Made by a program: the position numbers and the translations under genes
The notes under the pieces: generated by a model
Told to the model about the DNA's origin: nothing
Seen by the model: only the letters and a program-made list of their open reading frames with translations
Databases searched by the model: none
Part shown: in pieces, positions 58,072-64,000 of the stretch
How positions within the stretch are numbered: position 1 is the first letter of the stretch
How the letters are laid out: the number at the start of each line of letters is the position of its first letter
Assembly: GCA_000729835.1 (NCBI GenBank)
Contig: JFHB01000086.1
Span: 1-64,000, forward strand
Origin: Atkinsonella hypoxylon
Taxonomy: Eukaryota > Ascomycota > Sordariomycetes > Hypocreales > Clavicipitaceae
Length of the DNA stretch: 64,000 bases
Direction: 5' to 3'

Positions 58072-60648
58072 TAAGTTAACTATACTTTATTAACTAGCAC
58101 TAAAGAGGTTTTAGTATCTAGGTAGATCTAATGCAATAGTCCTTTATTATAGAATTAAATAGGAATCTTTAGGAAGGAATTTAACTTTAGAATACTAAAT
58201 TTAACGATCTATAGCCTTATAACTGCTTTAACTACTTACTCTATCTAGATTCCCTATAAATCCTTTTAGTCTACCTTTATTTAAACCTTCTTCTTTTATT
58301 TTTCTTTACTTTTAGCAAAATAGGTTTTAATAAAGTTAGATTCTAGGCTAGCAGCTTCTTAGCATTAACTGTTTCTCCTTCTTCTACTAGCTAGTATCTA
58401 TAGCTTTTAAGGTACTTCTTATAGTCTTCTTAGTTAGATTTATCTTTAAACGTTATTATATAGGTATATTCCTTATTATTCTATAGTAAGCTCTATTGTT
58501 AAAAACGTTAAAGCTGCTAAGGATACTACAGCCTTAGCTAACAATTCTAGCTAGCCCCTAAATTCTAGTTCTACTAAGGCTAGAGTTACTGCTCTTTTAG
58601 CAGCTAATTCCTTTAGTTTTACAGTAGGTATTAAGTATAATTATTCTAGTAATTTTTATAGAATAGAGGTTAGAACTAAAATTAACTATTGCTTTTATTC
58701 TAGTTAGCTTAGTTACCTTAGGCTGCCTTATTGTTTTTAGAGTTCTTACTATTAGATTTACTTTAAGTATAGTAAGTATTAGTACCTTTCTTATAGTTTT
58801 CTAATTTTTATTATTTTCCTAGATCCTTTAGGCATTCTTATAAATCCTTAACCTTATTATTTACTATAGTAATATATATAGATCTTAGGTCTTTTACTGT
58901 TAAAATTAAGTATAGCTATTGTAATCTTAGGTATAGCTTATAATAGAGTCTTAAAAGGAGCTAAAGATTAGTAGTTTTACTATTTATATAGATATATTAG
59001 AATACTCTAGAGGTAAATTCCCTAAATAATTTTTCTTTAATTATATTTTGCTCTATAAACTTAGCTAAATCTAGCTATATTATTGCATTCTAGATCTATA
59101 TACTAAATTCTTTATAAATAGTAGTGTAAATAGAGTTTAAACTACTAAAAATAGCTATTTTTTTATAGTAATCTAGATACTGCTTATACTATATTAATGC
59201 ATTCCCTTTAAAGAGAGTCTAGAGCTTAATATAAATAGCTTCTTAGGCATTAATTACACTATAGCTATAGTAGTCTTAAACAGCTTAGATCTATAGCTCT
59301 ATATTGTAGAAAATAGTGTGCTTTCCTTTATATAAAATTAGCTTATAAATACTTCTGTTATTAAAGGGTTTAAAGTAACTAATATTAGTAATCTTCTATA
59401 TAGAATCTATTTATTCCTTAGGGGTTTAGAACTATATATTGCTTTAGTTATTCTGTTTCTAATGTAGATCTAGCCTCTTATTCGCTAGATTTAGCTAGAG
59501 ATTGTTGTTTCTAATATAGTGCAGTGCCTATTAATTTATATTTAAAGTTACTAAATGCTTAATCTTAGTCTTTTTTAGTATTTTAGCTTTTCTTAGCCTT
59601 ACTATTATAGTATTACTCTAATAGATTCTTTAGAAATTATAGTAGCTTTTATTCTTTTAGAAAAGTACTAAGGTGTTTAAAGTATCTCTATATTATATAG
59701 TTTCCTTTACCTAAAGGTTACTTTTAACCTTACTTCTAGTTTTAGTTATCTTTTAGGGGTAAGTAAGGATTAAAAGCCCTTTACCTATAATCCTTAAGCT
59801 AGAAGCCTTATTAGGTATAGTATTATTTATTATATCTATTCTACAGCTTAGGTGTAGTCTCTATTTTCTAGGCTAAGTATTATTACTTTACCTAAAGAGC
59901 AGCAATTTTATTGTTTAATTCTCTCTATAATCTACTAATTTTATTAATTAATTCTCCCTTAATTCTACTAATTTACCTACTAATTTCTATAGAAAAACCT
60001 ATAAGCTATTTTAGTAAAGAGTTTCCTTTTTTAAGTAGTTTTATTGCTTTCTTTACTTTATACTTTAGCTTAAGGGTATAAAACCTCTAGTAAGCCTATA
60101 AAAGTAGTAAGATTTTAGCTAGTTCTTTAATTAGTAAGTTCTTTTTAGTAGTTTAAGGTATATTTAATAGATCTAGGTCCTTAGTAAGTAGTGTAAATCT
60201 AGATCTCTATACTTACTTTCCTTTAATATTCTAGGTAGAACTAGCACTAGCTTTATAAATAGTGTCTCTTAAGCTATTAGATATAGATAATTTAGCCTTA
60301 GCTTTTCCTTTTAGTATTACTGTTAGTAAATCTATAAGGAGTTTAGTAGATTTAGCCTTATTAATAATTCTATTAACCTACCTTTATACCTACTATACTA
60401 TAGAAGTATTAACAGTATTCTAGTAAAAAGGTAGTTCTACTAGCTTAAGTTAGTTGTATAATTTAAGCTGTTTATTAATAAATTTATAGTAGGTAAGATA
60501 AAGTAGTAGGCTTCTTTTTTCCTAAGGTATAAGATCCCTTTTTTAAATCTAGAAATCTAGATTTTAGCAGTAAAATTTATAGAATTAATATATAGTTTTA
60601 AGTTCTTTATTAGTAAAAGGAATATAATTCCTTCTACTAAGTTCTTTC
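58072..60648 (-). pseudogene. E2 gag region
   Basis: Collinear with E1 34216 to about 36802, differing mainly by C/T and G/A. The Asn/Lys-rich linker is near 58650-58870. No zinc knuckle found. The 5' end is cut by C1. Confidence 0.6.
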
Positions 60649-61350
60649 TGTTAAAAATAAGCTACCCTGTATAGCCTATTTTTATGCTTACTAGTTGCCT
60701 GTTAGTTGCTCTATCACGTGACCCTAACTAGGTCTTGTTACGTTGATTTTTGGTAGAGATATCGCTGTTACTAGATGCGAAACATCTAGAATCGACTAGG
60801 GCAAAGTTGCCTAGCCTATAGTCAACTTTAACAGCGATTTTCTCCACAACTAGTAATAGTAGAAATTCAAGAAGTATACCATTCAAAAGCTAAGAATTAG
60901 GGCTATCTAATGGTATAATTGTTAGATAGGGTTGCTTATAAGGGTTGCTTGTTATTAGTGGAATTTATTAAATTGTGTATATAGGCGTCTCGTTTGTATA
61001 GCTGTAAGTCGATTTTTTTGTTTTTATATAGTAAATCTTTTTGCAGAAATTATAAAGTAGCCTATAAGCCCCTTCTAGCGACTACAGCCCGCCGATATAG
61101 TCAGTAGGTCTATAAAGGACTAGAAAGATTTAAGATTCTACTCTTACTGTTTGTTACAGCGCTCTTAATATAAAGATACCACTATTATAGTTATTTATTG
61201 CCTCTACGTGATCTATACTATACACTACAGCTTGATTTAGGCCGCTGCTGCTTCTACTACGTAATAATTGCTAGGAGCAATTACAGGTGCTAAATATAAG
61301 AGACCACTACCCTCTTCTATCTAGTCCTGTAATCCCTATTATTTTTAATA
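60649..61350 (+). repeat. 5' LTR of C1
   Basis: 702 bp, TGTTAAAAATAAGC...ATTTTTAATA. Same family as solo LTRs C2 and C3. It is only moderately mutated along its whole length (for example CTATCACGTGACCCTAAC near 60710-60728). Confidence 0.92.
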
Positions 61351-61362
61351 GGTTATGAGCCC
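61351..61362 (+). other. Primer-binding site of C1 (initiator tRNA-Met half)
   Basis: GGTTATGAGCCC directly after the LTR is complementary to the anticodon stem-loop (GGGCUCAUAACC) of fungal initiator tRNA-Met. Copia-type elements such as Drosophila copia use a tRNA-iMet half in this way, rather than the 3' CCA end. Confidence 0.8.
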
Positions 61363-62305
61363 GGAAGACCTATCTGCAAGCTGTTAGCCCGCTGAAATCT
61401 ACTATTGTGTACTGTATTACCCACTAGAAGCTATATTGAGACCTGCGCTAGCAGCTATTGCTGCTATTAGTAGCTTGCTGGAAGCTATTAATACCTGCTG
61501 CACACACATCGCTAGCCACTATACTGGTGTTTTCATTCTGCCACCCTGTGCCTCCTGCACTCTATACACCCTGTGTATATACACTTTTAAAGCTATTCTT
61601 AATAGCTAGGTTCTATTGTTGCGCAACATTAAAATATACATATCTATACACATTACATTCGCACTATAAATCGTTTTATTAGGCACTGCTTAATCAATTA
61701 TTTCTATTAAGAAATAAGCTTAGCGCTGCACTGCATCGCTCGTTGTTGTGCTGTTATCTCGTATATCGTGCACCCTGTACACCTCTGTTAGTAGCTATAC
61801 TACAATTTGTAGTGCACGCCTAACAGCTCTTGTTGCAGATATTTCTGTGTTTTTAGTTGCAGAATTAATTTATATAGTAATCCTATCGGTCGGGATTTTG
61901 AAGTAGGAATTAGCTGGATATCCCTAAATTAGCTGTGCCTAGGTCTCCACTAATTTATTAGAACTTAATTAGAGAAGAATCTCCTGAATTTTTTGGCTAA
62001 AAATAGCTAGAACTGTGTTTTATGCCCCTCGCGACCGCTTGTTAATCTAGTCTGCTATACAAATTGTATGCGCATACAGATCGCGATACAACGCAGCCTT
62101 AGAGCCCGTTATACCTATTACAAAAGAAATTAGAGAAAAATCTCAGTATAATTTCTGAAGATATAGGGCACTTCTAGGCCTATAATAGAGCAATCTATTG
62201 ATATCTAGTAGAAGTTATTACTGTTATTTACTACTATTTCCACTGTAATTTAGCTATAATTAGCTATAAAAGAGCGTTAAATTAGCTACTTTTTAAACCC
62301 TTAAA
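61363..62305 (+). other. C1 leader (long, nearly RIP-free)
   Basis: About 940 bp before gag. GC-rich and CpA-rich compared with all the rest (CTGCACACACATCGCTAGCC at 61498-61517; CGCATACAGATCGCGATACA at about 62071). A 74-codon open frame at 61458-61682 shows no gene-like features and is taken as chance. There is some purine/pyrimidine repetition (AGAGAAGAATCTCCTGAATT at about 61971, AGAGAAAAATCTCAGTATAA at 62132). No other structure recognised. Confidence 0.6.
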
Positions 62306-64000
62306 ATAGCACTAAAAGGAACAGGCAAGGGAAAGAGCACAAGCCCTAAACGGGGTAGTAGTTCTAGTACACCAGCTACAGCTGCTACTAGCTTTCCTAG
62401 TCCAGTAAGGTCCCCCCCTCAGCCAGTAGATTCCTCTTCTAATAAAGAAGATTATACAGCTAAGAAGGCTCTAAAAGAAGCTAGATTAGCTTCTAAAAGA
62501 GTAGTGTAAGTCTATAATGTACAAGCTAACCTAAAAGCTTAAATAGATAAGCAACAAAAGACCCTAAATAGATTTATTAGGTATAGTGAAGCAAAATAAA
62601 GCCAAAATGAAGGTAATATAGCTAATTTACTAAGTAAATTAGATACTATAATTACATCTATAGGTAATCTCTCTATAGGGTCTCCTAAAGCAGATCCTGT
62701 TACTTCTAAGACTTCTAAAGTCTCTTTTAAAGTCCCTAAACCTTCTAGTTCCTCTAATAGTGCTACTTTTCTGCCTGCTTTTAATGAAGGCACTATAAAA
62801 GAGTTAAATAAGAAGGTCCACTCTATTCTAGAGGCTGCTAAGCTAAAAGGCCCTAAAAATTTTAAACAGTAGAAGCAAGCTTTAACTATTTAATTTAGGG
62901 CACTAGGATTCCCTTAATTTATTAATAATTCTAGTATAGCTAGTACTTTAGTAGATTTAGAACAAACTATTATCCTTATAATTATAAGAGATAGTTGCTA
63001 ATCTAGACCTTAAGCTGCTATAAGCTAGCATAAGTCCCCTGTAGATGCCTATAACGTTCTAGTTAAGCAGTATTTGTAGAGTGCTAAAATACAACGTAGT
63101 ACGCTATATGCTAGTTATTATAACTTATCGTTTTTAAACTATAAGGGATCTTTAGAGGCCTTTAATGCTAAATTTAATAATTTACTAGCTAGATTACAGC
63201 TCTGTGGTGTAGCTATTAATCCTATTAACTAGGTAAATTATTATATTAATGCTTTAAAGAAGACCTTCCCTAGCTAGGCTGAAAGGCAGCGATATTCTAT
63301 TAGAGCTGCTAGAGCATAAGGTCTATCTGTAAAAATGCTGAATTTACAGTTCCTTATAGCTAACTTATTAGAAGAACAAAGAGATAAAAGCTCCTCTATA
63401 TCTAAGGCTCTTAGTTATAAAGCTTCTAATTCTAATAGTTCTAATAATAATAAAGCTAACTAAGGAAAGAATCCTCCTAATCAGAAGAAGAATTCCGATT
63501 CTAATTCTAACGATTCTAATGCCTCTAAAGAAAAAGATTAAGATAAAGCCTCTAAGAATAAGAAGAAGTAGAAAGGCCGAAAAAGAAGTAACAAAAATTC
63601 TAGGAATAAGGATAGAGAAGCTGCTTTTGCTATAGGTTGTTATAACCTATCTACTAGAAACCAGGATACTATAGAATCTAATAATTCTAGCAGTTCTAGT
63701 AGTGATGATTCTTACGACTTAGATACAGAATCTACTACTAGTGATACTAGTACTACTAGTAATAATACCCCTTCTTTTAATTACTCTAACGGAATAATTA
63801 AAAACTCCTTACTATACAATACAGGTTCTACCTGTTATATAGTTAACAATAAGGCATTTTTTAGGACTTTTAAGCCTATAAAAAGGGGTAAAACCGCGCC
63901 TATTGCTACTGGAGGAGGTCCTATTTATCCTAAAGGACAGGGAACTGCTGTATTCTAGGTACTAGTTAGTATAAATCCAGCTAAATACAGGCCTTTAGCT
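62306..64000 (+). pseudogene. C1 gag-protease frame (copia), partial
   Basis: One plus-strand frame of 565 codons without frameshift. The probable start is ATA at 62306 (ATG hit by RIP), giving ALKGTGKGKSTSPKRGSSSS. Next come a Ser/Pro-rich N-terminus, helical gag (SLEAFNAKFNNLLARLQLCG, a retrotransposon gag core), ANLLEEQRDKSSS, an Asn/Ser/Lys-rich linker with a basic patch (KGRKRS) near 63570-63600, and an acidic Ser/Thr stretch. The protease opens with LLYNTGSTCYIVNNKAFF at about 63809-63862: copia-type D-T-G-S with Asp changed to Asn (63818-63820). Integrase and RT lie outside the window. No CCHC knuckle seen; instead the linker is strongly basic. Confidence 0.82.

Larger units (their letters stand above)
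45043..60648 (-). mobile_element. Ty3/gypsy element E2, nested in A1, with F and C1 inside
   Basis: Second copy of family E, minus strand, collinear with E1. The 3' LTR is at 45043-45285. The internal part runs to 52078, is interrupted by F, resumes at 58066 and runs to 60648. There C1 is inserted. About 330 bp (end of the gag leader and the 5' LTR) are missing and should follow C1 outside the window. The left flank is AAAAT (45038-45042), matching the uninterrupted A3 sequence GTAAAATAG at about 37991. Confidence 0.92.
60649..64000 (+). mobile_element. Ty1/copia element C1 (5' part, runs off the window)
   Basis: Plus-strand copia element: 5' LTR 60649-61350, an initiator-tRNA half primer site, a leader of about 950 bp, then gag running into protease in one frame to the window end. 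It is the least mutated large element here. The leader and much of gag keep CpA and GC-rich stretches, yet gag carries about 17 TAG/TAA codons. It is inserted in E2; the flank CTTTC (60644-60648) should be repeated after its 3' LTR outside the window. Confidence 0.92.

Noticed and set aside
61458..61682. A 74-codon plus-strand ORF in the C1 leader
   Set aside because: Ends well before gag, is in no shared frame with it, and looks like chance openness in the less mutated leader. Kept only as a remark in the leader entry.
62539..62793. An 84-codon minus-strand ORF
   Set aside because: A shadow of the C1 gag frame on the plus strand, which reads through the whole stretch with gag-like sequence.
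1..64000. CRISPR arrays, tRNA or rRNA genes, bacterial-type promoters and terminators
   Set aside because: None seen. Regular short repeats are LTR pairs or target duplications; TATA-like strings are everywhere in this AT-rich DNA and carry no information.

Overview
The window is one solid block of dead LTR retrotransposons from a filamentous ascomycete genome (Pezizomycotina; the genus cannot be read from it). It is strongly AT-rich, TpA is everywhere, CpA is scarce, and copies of one family differ almost only by C-to-T / G-to-A changes. This is the signature of repeat-induced point mutation (RIP). I found no host gene, tRNA, rRNA or CRISPR array. Every base I could place belongs to one of six retroelement families, named here by letter: A (Ty3/gypsy, LTR 477 bp), B (Ty1/copia, LTR 315 bp), C (Ty1/copia, LTR about 700 bp), D (Ty3/gypsy chromovirus, LTR 444 bp), E (Ty3/gypsy, LTR 243 bp, with an extra ORF after integrase) and F (Ty3/gypsy, LTR 338 bp).

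Layout. The outermost layer is copy A1 (minus strand), cut into pieces at 728-1124, 13757-14383 and 44700-45042. Inserted in it are: A2 (1-727, runs off the left edge); B1 (1125-13751), which contains a complete second copy B2 (4948-11258); solo LTR C2 (14384-14867 plus 44482-44694); and E2 (45043 to beyond 60648). C2 was split by chromovirus D (14868-44476, plus strand). D was split between protease and reverse transcriptase by A3 (17027-38777, minus strand). A3 holds solo LTR C3 (17655-18358) and complete E1 (27178-37130). E2 holds complete F (52079-58065), and its 3' side in the window is cut by C1 (60649 to beyond 64000, plus strand). The chain A1 > C2 > D > A3 > E1/C3 is five levels deep. 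Perfect 5-bp target-site duplications support B1, B2, C2, C3, D and E1. F has a perfect 6-bp duplication and A3 only an imperfect one.

How the genes work together: each complete element once encoded gag, an aspartic protease, reverse transcriptase/RNase H and integrase between its LTRs. All are now inactive. Gln and Trp codons have become TAG/TAA, and one or both catalytic Asp codons of every reverse transcriptase I located have become Asn. Reading frames are otherwise kept over hundreds of codons, because indels are almost absent: B1 and B2 are both exactly 6311 bp after de-nesting.

Most worth following up: (i) a roughly 560-codon extra sense ORF downstream of integrase in both copies of family E; (ii) a consistent RIP polarity in which the outer edge of every LTR pair is spared and the inner edge is heavily mutated; (iii) palindromes in the B, D and E LTRs that stay self-complementary; (iv) about 5 kb of unexplained sequence at the 3' end of family A; (v) the lightly mutated copia element C1 with a half-tRNA primer site at the right edge.
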